From NCBI GenBank assembly GCA_028386065.3, contig JAKUCV010002506.1, positions 5,002 to 69,001 of the forward strand: a stretch of 64,000 bases of DNA, in the 5' to 3' direction. Shown in pieces: positions 11,401-23,885 of this stretch (its first letter is position 1; each line of letters opens with the position of its first letter). The notes beneath the pieces were generated by a model, which was not told the origin of the DNA, made no database searches, and saw nothing but the letters and a program-made list of their open reading frames with translations. Source of the stretch: Turnera subulata (lineage: Eukaryota; Streptophyta; Magnoliopsida; Malpighiales; Passifloraceae). The position numbers and the translations under genes were made by a program.

Positions 11401-11582
11401 TTGATGCATGTATGCCCTATCTTCTAGATGCTGGTACTATGGTGGACTATCCTTTATTTTGTATGCATGTGTGTGTCCTAAGTTCTAGACTCAAGTATTT
11501 GGATGTGATTACTCTTTACGAATGCATGTTTTGTTTCTCCTGTTCTCGAAATGAATTTATGTATGCAATTTAAAAGACCGCC
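11401..11582 (+). other. 3' flank of the mobile-domain gene up to the Athila insertion
   Basis: This is AT-rich sequence after the last stop, with no further coding signal. It ends with CCGCC (11578-11582), the left target duplication of the Athila element. Element D continues at 22725. Confidence 0.5.
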
Positions 11583-13675
11583 TGATGGTGAGTGTCTATG
11601 GAGTGTGTCCTGCAAGCGCACATGGTAGTTGTAGTACTCTATCAAGGTCGTATCCACAGGGACTGGGATGAGTTTGTTACTCCTTACCTAAGACAAATTA
11701 GGCTTGAAGTAATTAAACAAAAACAAATTATGGGGTGAGTACCAATCAGAAATTAAATTAAGCAAGAGAATAAAAAGTAATAGCAATTTTGAAGTAAGTA
11801 GGGATCAGATTTGGTGAAATCTTAGGCATCCAGGGATTTACATGTCTTGCCTTTATGCTTTAAATCGCTCAACAGCATCATCACAGGTCGGGCCTGTGTG
11901 ACGCCCTGTGTTTAATAAGAAGTCTTGAAGGGGCTCCCAACCTAATGTACTACCACTGGCTTTCGATCTTATTGATAGTTCTCTAAGCTTCCATCTACCC
12001 CCTGTCACTAGAGTAGACGTCCACTTAGAGGTGAAGTTTGGTGTTGGTGCTACCCACAGTCTCTCCCTATCTTCTTTCGAACGGCTAGGCAGTGAAGACT
12101 GACTATTGTTGGTCAAGCTCACTTGGCTTCTCCTTTCGGTCCTTCACCGAGCTGCTACTAGATTAAAGATAGACTACTCAATAATCATTCAAGAATTAGA
12201 TTAAAAGTGGTGTCATTTTCTTGACTGTGCTGCAACAGGCTGAGACAGTGCTGAGCCTGTGGCTAAGCCTGTCGAGAACACAAGGTCAATTACACAGATC
12301 AGTTCTTGCAGGCGCTCTCAACCTATACTGAACCTATTTGTTTTCACTCATAGGTTCCTCCCAAGATTCTCACTCATCCTAATGCTTTCGCATCGGTCAA
12401 ACCATGGGGATTAAGAGTGGGTGTTGAGGCTAATTCCTCAATTAGTTCCTAGTTTCTTTCAAAATTAAGAGCTAAGGGTTGGTTGTTGTTGTTCTAGCAA
12501 CTATGGTTTCTCCTTTCAGTCCTTCACCTAGCTACCTATAATCATGTGTGGGTTTGATCAAGACTCAAATATGGAGCAAGTTTGCAACAACCAAACAAGA
12601 AAATCGGACTAAGAACATAAGATGAGCAATTTATTGCACTTAAAACAGAAACATGCTTCACCCTTCAACCTTAGAGGGGTTGTTTAATTCATAATTGACA
12701 TTACAAAAGTAATGGGGATAAAGGTTGGCATAAGGACTGGAACAAATCTGGAGGTTAGGGACAACACGATTTCTGCCCAAAAAAGGCTGTCGAATCGTGT
12801 TACCCCTTAAACCTATTTGTTCCAAGAACTTCTGCAAGTTAAGGGTATTTGATCGATGGGTTCTTCGATACTTCTTCTTCCTTTCATCTTCTCTTTTATA
12901 TGCCCACATCCACATCTTCTCTCTTCTCCCACGTGTTGGAAGGTATGGCAGTTGGACAAGTTGAGCTTCAGTTGCCCATCTTGCTTCTCGAGATAAGGCA
13001 CCATGGGAGCTGTGCCGAATGGGTGAAATCTGCAAATCTGCAGATTTTAGAAGACTTATGGGGAGGATAATGGTTCTTTAATTGTTAAATTCTTTGGGTG
13101 TGATGATTATCCCCTCTTTCCTATACTTAAAGTCTTCTGAGTCGCTCAAGTCATGATTGTAGAGTTGAAGATTCTGCAAGTGGTGAAGCTCTGCAAGTGG
13201 CTGAGTTTAATATTCTTGTCTTCGCGTTCTGGTCATCTGCAGATTCCATAGGCTGAGCCTGTGCTGGGCTTGTGCCTGAGGCTGTATGCGATTTCTTCCC
13301 ATTTTTTTGTGCAATTGAATTCAGTTCTTTTTAAGATTGATGGGGTGGCGTGATGGCTTCGTGGATCAAGGCGAAGGAGGTGAAATCTAGTGGATAACTC
13401 GTGAGTGGAGGGGGATTCGTGGCCTTTCACTGATTCTGCAATGAACAACAGCCTCGAAACAGGCTCATGTTGTGCCAGAGGCTGTTTTTTCGAATTCTCC
13501 AATAAAATCACCAAAAATCCTTCAAAATGCACCTGGAATCACTAATTATATAGTAAGGGATGGAATATAAGGGAATATGATGAAATAATGCAAAGTAAGG
13601 CATATAATCATGATAAATTGAGAGTGAAATACATCTAAAATCATGCCTAAAACTATGCATATTTCATGTGCATCA
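11583..13675 (-). repeat. Athila 3' LTR
   Basis: This 2093 bp LTR pairs with 20693-22724 nearly base for base. Both carry recurring GGCTGAGCCTGTG-like words and the same spurious open frames (12658-13035 here, 21783-22148 there). The open frames are shared because the LTRs are copies, not because they code for protein. Confidence 0.9.
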
Positions 13676-13780
13676 AAATACCCCAAACTGAAGATTTTGC
13701 TTGTCCACAAGCAAACAGAAGAGAAAAGAAGGCATGAATTTGAAAGAAAGTAAAGACAATTTCAAAGCATCAGATTTTCA

Positions 13781-15017
13781 CTAGGTTTCTCCCTTGTGAT
13801 GTCCCATTTCAAGCATGACCTTGGAACCCAGCAAGTATGCCTGAAATTTCCCAATGGCAAAGACTAGTGCCAAGAGTTCCTTTTCAGTGGTGGTATAGTT
13901 GACTTGTGCTTCATCTAGAGTTCGGTTTGCATAATATATTGCATGAAGTTTGTTATCTTTCCTCTGTTCTAGCACAACCCCTACAGGATGGTCACTGACA
14001 TCACACATGCTCTCAAAAGGCTGACTCCAATCTGGGGGTTGAATGATTAGGGCTGTGGTCAATGTTGTCTTGATCCTGTGAAAAGCATCTAGACAAGATT
14101 CATCAAATACAAATTCGGCATCCTTACTAAGGAGAGTCGTCGATTTTTGAGAAGTCCTTAATAAAGCGCCTATAAAAACCTGAATGACCAAGAAAAGCTC
14201 GAATTGCCTTAACAGAATTAGGAGGTGGAAGTTTTTCAATTATATCAATTTTGGCTTGGTCTACCTCATTTCCATGCCCTGAAATCTTGTGCCCAAGGAC
14301 AATTCCTTCAGTCACCATGAAATTGTACTTTTCCCAATTGAGAACAAGGTTAATGGCCTCACACCGTGCTAGCACTGTTTCAAGGTTAGTCAAACAAATA
14401 TCGAAAGAAGTATCATAGACAGAGAAATCATCCATGAATACCTCCATTATATACTCTATCAGATCATGGAATATGGCCTTCATGCGACGCTGAAATGTGG
14501 CGGGGGCGTTGCAAAAACCAAATGGCATGCGCCTATATGCAAATGTGCCATAGGGGCACGTAAATGTAGTTTTTTCCTGATCACTTGGGTGGATTGGAAT
14601 CAGGAAGAATCCAGAGTATCCATCCAACTAGCAAAAATGTGTTTGCTTGGCAAGTCTTTCTAACATTTGGTCAATGAATGGCAAAGGGAAATGATCCTTT
14701 CTAGTGGCTTTATTGAGCTTCCTATAGTCTATGCCCATTCTCCAACCCATGACAGTCCTAGTTGATATGAGTTCTTCCTTTTCATTTTTCACAACTGTCA
14801 TCCCCTCTTTCTTAGGAACTACATGCACGGTACTAACCCATGGACTATCTGAAATTGGATAAATTATCCCAGCATCTAATAGTTTCAAGATTTCCTTCTT
14901 AACCACTTCTTACATGTTTTCATTTAATCTTCTTTGTGGTTCTATTATGGGTTTGCTGCCTTCTTCTAAAAGAATACCATGCATGTAGAGATTAGGGCTG
15001 ATACCTGTGAGATCATC
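13781..15017 (-). pseudogene. Athila pol: reverse transcriptase and partial RNase H
   Basis: Reading on from the protease across the nested LTR, the frame continues with a typical Athila linker and the reverse transcriptase fingers (VPKKEGMTVV, GWRMGIDYRKLNKATRKDHF). It then shows the palm with the catalytic FMDDFSVY (about 14437-14420), the thumb, and the RNase H start (SDHPVGVVLEQ). It breaks off after LLGSKVM. Defects are a TAA near 14907-14909, a TAG at 14628-14630 between fingers and palm, a frameshift near 14150-14200, and the deletion of the rest of RNase H plus integrase. The intact enzyme would copy element RNA into DNA in the cytoplasmic particle. This copy is dead. Confidence 0.88.
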
Positions 15018-17992
15018 TGTAACGCCCCGAATTTTCGGTATTAATTTCCATGGAATTTCCAGAATTTTTGAAGTTTAATTTCCAATTTTACCCCTTTGTA
15101 GAATTTTCGGATTTTTGGTCAAGGAAAATATTTATTATCCATGGGAAATCTTATTTTGAGTTGGAGTTATTCCTTGTTCGGGTTTCATTGGAAGTAAATC
15201 GTGTTTTGGGCTGAAACACAAAGTTTAATGTAGTTTTGACCAAAACTACATCGTATTGAGAGAGCATAGCATGAAACTCAAGCATGGCTTGTGTTTTGAT
15301 CAGGATGTGTGGCTGTGTTGACCTGAGGCGCCAGGAGGACAAAACGACTCCAAAATGACGCCGTTTTGAGCATCAGCCGGACCCTAGGTAAAAATCCATT
15401 CTTTTCTCTCTTTCTCCTCTCTTTTCTTTTCTTTTCTTCTCCTCTACCAAAATCGGCTGCCCACTCTCTCCCCTGTTCTCTTCCTCTTTCTTTTCACTCA
15501 AAACTGCCGCTGCACTTGTCTTCCCTCTCTTTTCTCTTTCTCCCTCAACGCCATCACCACTGAGACCCACGTTGCCGCTACCATGAGTTTCTTCCTCTGT
15601 CTCTGTGAGCCGCGTCCGGGAAAGGGCTCGGGATGGCTAAACGAGGTGGACAACGGAGGACTCGAGGGAGAACTCGACAGTCGCTGTCGCTGTTGTCTGA
15701 AGGGGAGGACTGCCGGACGAGAGCTCTCGTGCATGCAAAACCTGAGGCCATGACGGTGCTGTCAGGCACGGGTGAGCCACAGGTTTCCTCTCTCTTTCTT
15801 TTGTTTTCTTGTTTGAATGTCGATTCGATAGGGGTTGAGTTGAGTCTAACCTGTGGAATTTTTGGGTTTGTCTTGGGTTTTATGGTTGGTGGCCGAGTTG
15901 TGAGGTGGTGTTCGGCCAGCGACGGATGGTTCTGTGTTGGTGACGGATGGTGGTTGGTGTGCTGCGGTGGTCGAGTTGTATTGCTCCGGCAGTGGGCGAG
16001 TGTGAGGTTCGGTTTGGAAGTTCAAGCGGGTTTGGTCTTTCCCAGCCTTGTTCAACGGGTTTGGACCTCAGTTCAGGTCATCTTTTGCAGCTGAGTTTTT
16101 CATTCACAAACAGAAAATCCATTTTGGTTTTTGGTTGTTATAGTGATTGCCATGAGTTAGATAATCAATTGGTGGTGCTAGAAGAATTGTTTTGGTTTCT
16201 CTTTTAGGTGTCTTTTATTTTTTTTAAAAAAAGAAGTTTTCACAGGATTAATATAACTCGTTTTTGGCCTAAGACCCAACATGTACTTGAGTGATGATAT
16301 GTCCTTGTTTTAAGTTCAGGAAGAGTTCGATTCACATGGGCCATATTGATTTGGTTTGAACCTTTTATTTTAATTGTTACTACTGTTCACACTGATATGC
16401 TGGGATCTTGGAACTGTTTTAGGAACTAGAATCTAATATGGTTTTATTAAATAACTTATCCAAGGACCAGTATTCTTTAGGTGTTGAATATATATTTATA
16501 TATATATTTTTTAAAAACCCAATCTTGAACTGGTGGTGACGGTACAGTGTTTGAAAAAGCTATCTCAAGTAGCATTTATACGTACCCTTGATGTTATTAA
16601 TGACTCTTAATTCTTCAAAAGGTATTTTATTTAAGTTTGGACTTTAATCCTTTAATACCCCCGTTGAAGGATAAGGGTTGCTGCCTGCTAATTAAATGCT
16701 TAGTACACACCATGCATTTACATCATGGCACACTTGTAAGTGCATTTCCTTGATACATGTGTCTATGTTTAGGCACTGGATGTACTTGAGGAGTAGCCGG
16801 GTTGAGCTCTAGCTTCTAATATGGCCAGGTGAGGACTTATAAACCTTTGTATGCATTACTGCCTATAATGCTCGGTTAATTGTCTTGGTATATAAAGTGG
16901 TATTATTTGTTTGGTCTTGAATGCTGTATGCATGCTTGCCAGCTTTGTGGATGTTCTTGCTTACACCTTGTATCTTATTGATGATACCTTTGATGCGGTG
17001 TGCATGATTATGTGAACTGTGGACCAGTGTGATATAATATGCCGGTCGAGCATGACTTGTTTTGTGTGTTAAATAACGTGATATATGGTTTTGTGGTTTG
17101 TGTGGTGGACTGTGGGCTGGAGGCCCGGACTTGAGAATAAGAAGTTAAATTCACACAAACCTGGACATTCATATGTAATGGTACACGAAACTCTTTAAGC
17201 ATAAATAACAAAATTATAATAATTCTACTGTGGGGCTGTTGACCGGTTGGCTCGAGCGGGAAGTGATACCCCTCGGGATTGCATGCGGGATAGCATGGTA
17301 TATGCAGTTTGGCATATGGGTCTGTGATGACCGATTCTACCTCCCTCTTTCTATCTCTCCCTCTCTACCTCCCTCTTTCTCTCTGTCTGTCTCTCTCTCT
17401 CACTGATTGTATTGGGCCTTACCCTGTTTATATTGGGCTTATGCCCTGGATGTCTCATGAGACGGGACCGAGCTCGACGCACACAGTAGAGGGCCCTAAT
17501 AAAACATTCAACCCTAATAATAATAAAGTACAATGACAGTTAAGTGATTAAAGATCAATGTTGGTTTGAAGTCTGAAGATGACTTGTATTGTTCATTGTG
17601 ACTTGTTTGTGCATTGTGGTTGCTGTTGCCTGATGCCGGTGTACTTGTAGTTGATTTGTATTTGTATACACTGGTTTATTTGTTTGTGGTGAGACAGTGG
17701 TTGGTCTCACCCCTTCACAGTCTTTTACAGGTTAACTGCTCATTAAGTAGTGGTGCATATCAGCAGGTGGCGGTGCTTTTCTCCTCGGGTCGGATCCATA
17801 GGGTTCATTGCATGCATGTTGCTATGTATTTTGTCTTCCACTGCGTACTTGATTCCACTGTATTATTTATTATTTGATTAAATGTTGATCATGTTGTTGA
17901 CAATTTTTGTGTCCCGGGAATGATAAGGGCAATTTAGTCATTCTATATTTAAATTCTATTTTATATTAATAAATTGGGACACGGGCGTTTCA
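15018..17992. mobile_element. solo LTR of a Ty3/gypsy (probably Tekay-like) element nested in Athila pol
   Basis: The insert runs from TGTAACGCCCCGAATTTTC to ...GACACGGGCGTTTCA and is 2975 bp. TCATC target duplications lie at 15013-15017 and 17993-17997. Removing it with one repeat restores a continuous Athila reading frame. It has no primer site, gag or pol, so it is a solo LTR. The long LTR with TGTAACGCCC ends fits Tekay/Del chromoviruses, but there is no internal sequence to confirm this. A second, inverted member starts at 63386. A CT-rich microsatellite lies at about 17335-17402. Open frames inside (15366-15770, 15633-16207) show no family signal. Confidence 0.85.
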
Positions 17993-17997
17993 TCATC

Positions 17998-19114
17998 AAT
18001 GGTGTAGCCTATTGTTTTTCGGTGATTATTGACCACAGTGCGTAATTTTTCTTCTTCCTCCTGTGAAAGGTGAGCTCCAATAATAATGGGAAATGAAGAG
18101 GCTTCTGGGTCTAAGTAGATATACCTGAGGTTAGGTGGTAGAGGTTTCATTTCTACCCTCGGTGCCTCTTTCACAAGTTCTGGTCCTACGACAGGCTCTG
18201 AAACAGCATCGGGGACAGGGTCAGAGACAACATCAATCTGTGGTTCTGTAGGTTGCGCTTGTGCGTCAATTTCTGGCACCGTTCCTTCTGCCAGAAATTT
18301 TGCTACCTCCTTCAGGGCTGTTTCGTCTCCCTCGATGAGTGCAATGACTAAGCAACCCAGCAGCTCATCCTCATGCATCTCCATGAGTTGGGATGCCTTG
18401 AATAGCACATCAACAGGGTCTGGCACAGCATCTACCATGTAGCACTGTCCTGCTCCGAATTCGTTCCTTTGTGCCTTCTGGAAACTGAACTCCACTATTT
18501 CTTCACCAAGTCGCAATGTCAGTGTTCCATTGGCACAGTCGATCACGGCCCCTGTTGTGGCTAAGAAAGGACGCCCCAAGAAGATTGGTGTCTTCTCATC
18601 CTCGGTCATCTTCATTACTACGAAATCTACAAGGATGAAGAAATTGCCAACCTTGACTGGAACATCCTCTAACACCCCCACAGGGTATACAAGTGAGCGA
18701 TCAGCAAGCTGAATGGTTATCCTTGCGGGCTTGATGTCTCCAAGATTCATGTTCTGAGTGATGGAGAGTGGTAACAGACTGACACTAGCCCCGAGATCAC
18801 ATAGGGCTCCCTCAATCTTCTTGTCCCCGATGTTGCAGGGAATTGTGAAGCTTTCCGGGTCTGAACATTTCCTAGGTGGATGGTGTTGAATGAGAGCACT
18901 CCCCTAGGCTGTCATGGCTACAGTCTCAATGTCATCAATAGTTCTTTTCTTCGTCAGAATATCCTTAGGAATTTAGCATACGAAGGCATCTGTGTAACCA
19001 CATCACTGAAGGGTACATTGACATGTAGCTTACTCAGTATCTCTTTGAACTTACAAAATTACTTCTCCAGCGTGGATTTATGGTACACTTCTGGGTATGG
19101 TACACCTCTCCAAC
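17998..19114 (-). pseudogene. Athila protease region
   Basis: The longest open piece (18750-17998) encodes the body of a retropepsin-like protease (about residues 1-80: PARITIQLADRSLVYPVGVL, then FLGRPFLATTGAVID). It then passes to an acidic linker rich in Glu and Pro. The in-frame sequence just upstream supplies the catalytic motif as DLGAS (codons at 18798-18790) in the context CDLGASVSLLP, the Leu variant typical of Athila. Between about 18870 and 19114 the gag-protease link is broken by frameshifts and stops. The left end is cut by the nested solo LTR at 17993. The protease would mature the Gag-Pol polyprotein. Confidence 0.85.
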
Positions 19115-20481
19115 TTACTCAGTCTGTGGCTCAGTCCGTACTGTCTGTCCAGAACCAAATGTCGATGCCTGATGCTCCACAAACTGAGGCGGTTTGGGCA
19201 CTGTGTCCCTGAGCTCCATCCCACTACGAAGTGTCACAGCCTTGACATGCTCATTTCTTGGATATTCTATTGCTTTTCCTGGAAGGGCTCCGTGTTGACT
19301 GGTGGACATGGTAGCTTGTTGGGCATTTTGATTTTCGAGGATTCTGTTGTGGGATTTGAGTTGGCTGATCTCCTTGCTTATTTTGTTTTGTTTCTCCAGG
19401 ATGGATTGCTACATGGCCATCATGTCGGTGTTGTTGCCTTGTTGTCCTCCTTGATTCTGCCTTTGGTACTGTGGTTGCCCTCCCTGGTTCTGTCTCTGGT
19501 ACTAGGGCTGTTGTGGAATCCTTTCCTTGGTTGGTCCCTTCCAAGAGAAGTTCGGGCAGTTCCTCTAGGATGGATTGTAAGTGTTTCCATGCGGGCGCTG
19601 CTTCTGTTGGATGTAGTGAACTTGTTCAAAATCACATTCGGCAAAGAGTGGGCAACTGTATGTACTGTGAGGTCCCCCACAGCCTTCACAGTCTGGGAAT
19701 GTGGCTGAGGCTATCTTGACTTGAGCAGCCCCTAGTTGCTTTTTGAGGGCTTCTTTCTCTGCCTCTAGCTTGGTCACACCAGAGGATTTGACTCCTCTAA
19801 TTAAGGTTTTCCTTTTGGCAATGCTTCAAGAATGGCGACTCGGTCATTATATTCCTTGTCCAAGAATGCACCAATGTCCATCTTGTCCAAGGTGTTCTGG
19901 TCTTCAACACACAGGCCACAATAGAATTGTTCAAGTTGCACGGCCTCATCTATTCGGTGGTTTGGGCATCTCCTCAGTAATCCCTTGAAGCGCTCCCAAG
20001 CATCTCGAATTGATTCATCATAGCGTTGAGAAAAACCAATAAGCTGCTGCCTCAAACTTGCAGCCTTGCTTGATGGATGGTATTCTTTCAAGAAAGCTCT
20101 CACTAGACTGTCCCAGTCAGTGAAGTGGCCTGCTTCATGGTTGTTGAGCCATTCGAATGCTGCATCTCTAAGTGAGAATAGGAACACTCTCATGTACAGT
20201 TGTTCCTTGGTCATCCCTGCTATGTTCACTGTACTGCACACTAGCTGGAAGTTTTGCATGTGCGAGTTTGGATCTTTAGAGGGGATTCCTCCAAAGGTGC
20301 GCCTTTCCAGCATGCTCAGCAAGTTTGTTCTGATCTCATATGGAGCATCTACATCAGGAATGGCTATACTTTTTATGATGGTGGTTGGTGGTTGTAGAAG
20401 CTGGGACATGGGAATGCAGGGCCGAACAGGCTGAGCCTGTTCAATGCCCTGGTGTGCTCCTTCGTTGGGTCTATCCGCCAT
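19115..20481 (-). pseudogene. Athila gag with zinc knuckle
   Basis: The frame opens at ATG 20481 and runs 226 residues to a TAA at 19799-19801. It includes the retrotransposon gag domain (NLLSMLERRTFGGIPSKDPN, ending LLRRCPNHRIDEAVQLEQFY). Past the stop the frame continues with a short coiled-coil stretch and a CCHC knuckle (CEGCGGPHSTYSCP, about residues 255-268). It then has a Gln/Gly/Asn-rich part with further stops and a frameshift, and an NEHVKAVTLRSGMEL box seen at the gag-protease junction of Athila. It forms the capsid and packages RNA when intact. Here at least two nonsense changes and a frameshift inactivate it. Confidence 0.88.
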
Positions 20482-20692
20482 GGTTTGTTGCTTTTGTTTG
20501 CGAATCTGGCAGGTTGTCTTTTAGAACTCCTGGTGGAAGATTATAGTTTGTTGCTTGCTCCTGGTTTGGGGCATGCACCACCTGAAAACTTCAAACTTGG
20601 CAAAAAAAAATGGATAAGTAATAAAAAACCTAATAAATCAAAAATAAAAAGCAATAAAATCAAACTCCAGTCCCCAACAACGGCCAAAAACT
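20482..20692 (-). other. Athila leader and primer-binding site
   Basis: About 210 bp separate gag from the 5' LTR. The primer-site complement at 20671-20686 (TCCCCAACAACGGCCA) fits the tRNA-Asp type used by Athila, with an apparent loss of GC in the CGGCGCCA end. An AT-rich part (20605-20660) precedes it. Confidence 0.75.
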
Positions 20693-22724
20693 TGATGGTG
20701 AGTGTCTCTAGAGTGTGTCCTGCAAGCGCACAGGGTAGTTGTAGTACTCTATCAAGGTCGTATCCACAGGGACTGGGATGAGTCTGTTACTCCTTACCTA
20801 AACAAATTAGGCTTGAAATAATCAAACAAAACCGAATTATGGGGTGAGTACCAATCGAAAATTAATTTAAGTAAGAGAATAAAAAGTATTAGCAAAGTTG
20901 AAGTACGTAGGGATTAGATTTGGTGAAATTTTAGGCATCCAGGGATTCACATGTCTTGCGTTTATGCTCAAAATTGCTCAACAGCATCATCACAGGCCGG
21001 GCCTGTGTGACGCCCTGTGTTTAATAAGATGTCTTGAAGGGGCTCCCAACCTAATGTACTACCAACGGCTTTCGATCTTATTGATAGTTCTCTAAGCTTC
21101 CATCTACCCCTGTCACTAGAGTAGACGTCCACTTAGAGGTGAAGTTTGGTGTTGGTGCTAACTACCCGCAGTCTTTCCCTATCTTCTTTCGAACGGCTAG
21201 GGAGTGAAGGCTGACTATTGTTGGTCAAGCTCACTTGGCTTCTCCTTTTGGTCCATAACCGAGCTGCTACTAGATTAAAGATAGACTACTCAATAACCAA
21301 TCAAGAATCAGATTAAAAGTGGGGTTATTTTTTTGACTGTGCTGCAACAGGCTGAAACAGTGCTGAGCCTGTGGCTAAACCTGTCGAGAACATAAGGTCA
21401 ATTATACAGATCAGTTCTTGCAGGCGCTCTCAACCTATACTGAACCCACTTGTTTTCACTCACAGGTTCCTCCCAAGATTCTCACTCATCCTAATGCTTT
21501 CGCATTGGTCAAACCAAGGGGATTAAGAGTGGGTGTTGTGGCTAATTCCTCAATTAGTTCCTAATTTCTTTCAAAGTTAAGAGCTAAGGGTTGGTTGTTG
21601 TTATTCTAGCAACTATGGTTTCTCCTTTCGGTCCTTCACCTAGCTACCTATAATCATGTTTGGGTTTGATCAAGACTCAAACATGGAGCAAGTTTGCAAC
21701 AACCAAACAAGAAAATCGGGCTAAGAACATAAGAAGAGCAACTTATTGCACTTAGAACAGAAACATGTTTCACCCCTTCAACCTAAGAGGGGTTGTTTAG
21801 TTCATAATCGAAATTACAACAATAATGGGGAAAATGGTTGGCAAAAGGACTGGAACAAATCTGGAGGTTTGGGACAACACGATTTCTGCCCAAAAAAGGC
21901 TGCAGAATCGTGTTTCCCCTTAAACCCTTTTGTTCCAAGAACTTCTGCAAGTTAAGGGTATTTGAACGATGGGTTCTTCGATACTTCTTCTTCCCTCCTT
22001 CTTCTCTTTTATATGCCCAGACCCTCATCTTCTCTCTTCTCCCACGTACTGGAAGGTATGGCTGTTGGGCAAGTTGAGCTTCAGTTGCCCGTCTTGCTTC
22101 TCGTGATAAGGCACCATGGGAGGTGTGCCGAATGGGTGAAATCTGCAAATCTGCAGATTTTAGAAGACTTAGGGGGAGGATAATGGTTCTTTAATTGTTA
22201 AATTCTTTGGGTGTGATGATTATCTCCTCTTTCCCATGCTTAAAGTCTTCTGAGTTGCTCAGGTCATGACTGCAGAGTTGAAGGTTCTGAAGTGGTGAAG
22301 CTCTACAAGTTGTTGGGCCTGTGCCGGAGGCTATATGCGATTTCTTCCCATTTTTCTGTACAATTGAATTCAGTTCTTTTTGAGATTGATGGAGTGGCGT
22401 GATGGCTTTGTGGATCAAGGCGAAGGAGGTGAAATCCAGTGGATAACTCGTGAGTGGAGGGGGATTCGTGGCCTTTCACTGATTCTGCAATGAACAACAG
22501 CCTCGAAACAGGCTCATGCTGTGCCAGAGGCTGTTTCTTTGAATTCTCCAATAAAATCTCCAAAAAACCATCAAAATGCACCTGGAATCACTAATCATAC
22601 AATAAGGGATGAAATTTAAGGGAATATGATAAAATAATGCAAAGTAAGGCATATAATTATGATAAATTGAGAGTAAAATACATCTAAAATCATGCCTAAA
22701 ACTATGCATATTTCATGTGCATCA
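20693..22724 (-). repeat. Athila 5' LTR
   Basis: This 2032 bp LTR starts TGATGGTGAGTG next to the primer site and ends at GTGCATCA before CCGCC. It differs from the 3' LTR by scattered substitutions and a deletion near 22290-22320 of about 60 bp. Confidence 0.9.
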
Positions 22725-23723
22725 CCGCCGAATCGTGTGCCATGAGTAATGGGACAAGTCAGGTATAAGGTTTAAAGGATTTGCAGAAGGTCACACAAGA
22801 CACCTACTTCTCTTTGTTGGGTTTATCAATGAGAATTATTTCAAGCAAAGATTTCCATGAACATGAGCATGCCCTGAGTCTCCCCAAACACCACTTGGCC
22901 TTAACTTTTGCCTAGGCTACCCTTTTGGGTTTTCAACCATGCAGGCATGTCCTAACTTTTGCCTAGACTGCCCTTTCTGGTTTTCAATCTAGCGGACTAA
23001 TCCCCCTCTCTTTCTCCGTTTTCTTTTACTTTCTTCCTCCGAGGATGGTGGTCAAAACTTACCCAGGTGATGGCGAGTTGCAAGTCTTTTTATCTCGTGG
23101 TGATACTTTTCTAGTGATGGATCGATTTTGGTCCTTCTTCCACTTAACAACATAACCAGGGACACTACTCTTGAGCATTGGAGGAGATCTCTTCATTAGG
23201 TGGAATCCAAACCTAAACCCTATCATCGCTTACCAAATTAGCTTAGGAACCAAACATTATTCAAACCAGACTCTTTGATAGAGTTACCTACGTACCAATA
23301 GAAAATAGTGTTCATCATTTTTTTCTTTTTTCTTTTTTTTTCCTTTTTTCTTTTTTTTTTTCTCTTTTTTTCTTTTTCTCCTTTTTTTTTTTTTGGAGAA
23401 GTGACCTCACAAGCCAAGCTTATTACTCTTAGAAAAAGCACTTGATTCGAAACAGATTTGATTTACTGCTTCAGGTCTCCATAGTTCTTCTTATGGTTCC
23501 AAAACTAAGTTGATAAATTCTGGTAAGACTTAAGACATCATCTTTATAAATGAAGGGATAAGAACATCCATTACACGAATGTTAATGAAAGACAAACAAC
23601 ATTGACTCCTCGAGGTGAAGTTAACATGGATAAGCTTCAACCCTCTTTTATTTTGAGAACATAAAGAAAACAGACTCGACGTTTTAAAACCCCTAAGACT
23701 TCTTATCCTCCCCATTAGTTGTT
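22725..23723 (-). other. element D internal sequence between Athila and its sense ORF
   Basis: No protein family is recognisable in either strand. A local duplication (CTAACTTTTGCCTAG near 22910 and 22950, each followed by a CTACCC/CTGCCC word and GGTTTTCAA) and a long pyrimidine tract (about 23317-23393, almost only T and C) stand out. The lysine-rich open frame at 23238-23441 is the complement of that tract and is not a gene. Confidence 0.5.
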
Positions 23724-23885
23724 CTAAGCATCCTCTTCCATCACCCATTTGATCTTATCCAGGTACACGAGCTTTCTTCGTGGGACTATAGTGACGGTTT
23801 CCTTCGGGTCGTCATGTTGGACTTAAATCGTCATTGTCTCATCTCCCACCCCTGGACTGTCTTCATCTCCCTTATCGGTCATCAT
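23724..23885 (-). pseudogene. element D sense ORF, C-terminal part
   Basis: This continues the reading frame of 31689-32277 after the copia insertion, joined through the shared ATCAT. It encodes an acidic stretch, a stop (TAA) after DETMTI, then a short tail with TIVPRRKLVYLDKIKWVMEE before TAG (23724-23726). I recognise no family. See the other half for context. Confidence 0.5.

Larger units (their letters stand above)
11583..22724 (-). mobile_element. Athila-type Ty3/gypsy element, internally deleted, with nested solo LTR
   Basis: LTRs of about 2.1 kb lie at 11583-13675 and 20693-22724. Both start TGATGGTGAGTG and end GTGCATCA, and they are flanked by identical CCGCC (11578-11582, 22725-22729). 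The primer site complement at 20671-20686 (TCCCCAACAACGGCCA) resembles the tRNA-Asp site of Athila, with two bases missing. Gag, zinc knuckle, protease, reverse transcriptase and part of RNase H follow on the minus strand. The frame then stops about 100 bp before the polypurine tract (13676-13690, GTTTGGGGTATTT on the minus strand). The rest of RNase H, integrase and any env-like region are deleted. A 2975 bp solo LTR interrupts pol. The element cannot move on its own. Confidence 0.92.

Noticed and set aside
10951..11409. 152-residue minus-strand frame opposite the mobile-domain gene
   Set aside because: It is a shadow of the GC-rich coding strand. The plus strand reads as the C-terminal exon ending KKRQS.
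12658..13035. Open frame of 125 residues with a near copy at 21783-22148, looking conserved
   Set aside because: Both lie at the same place in the two Athila LTRs, so similarity reflects LTR identity, not coding selection.
15366..16207. Several overlapping open frames on both strands
   Set aside because: They lie inside the 15018-17992 solo LTR, with CT-rich and GC-rich composition and no recognisable domain.
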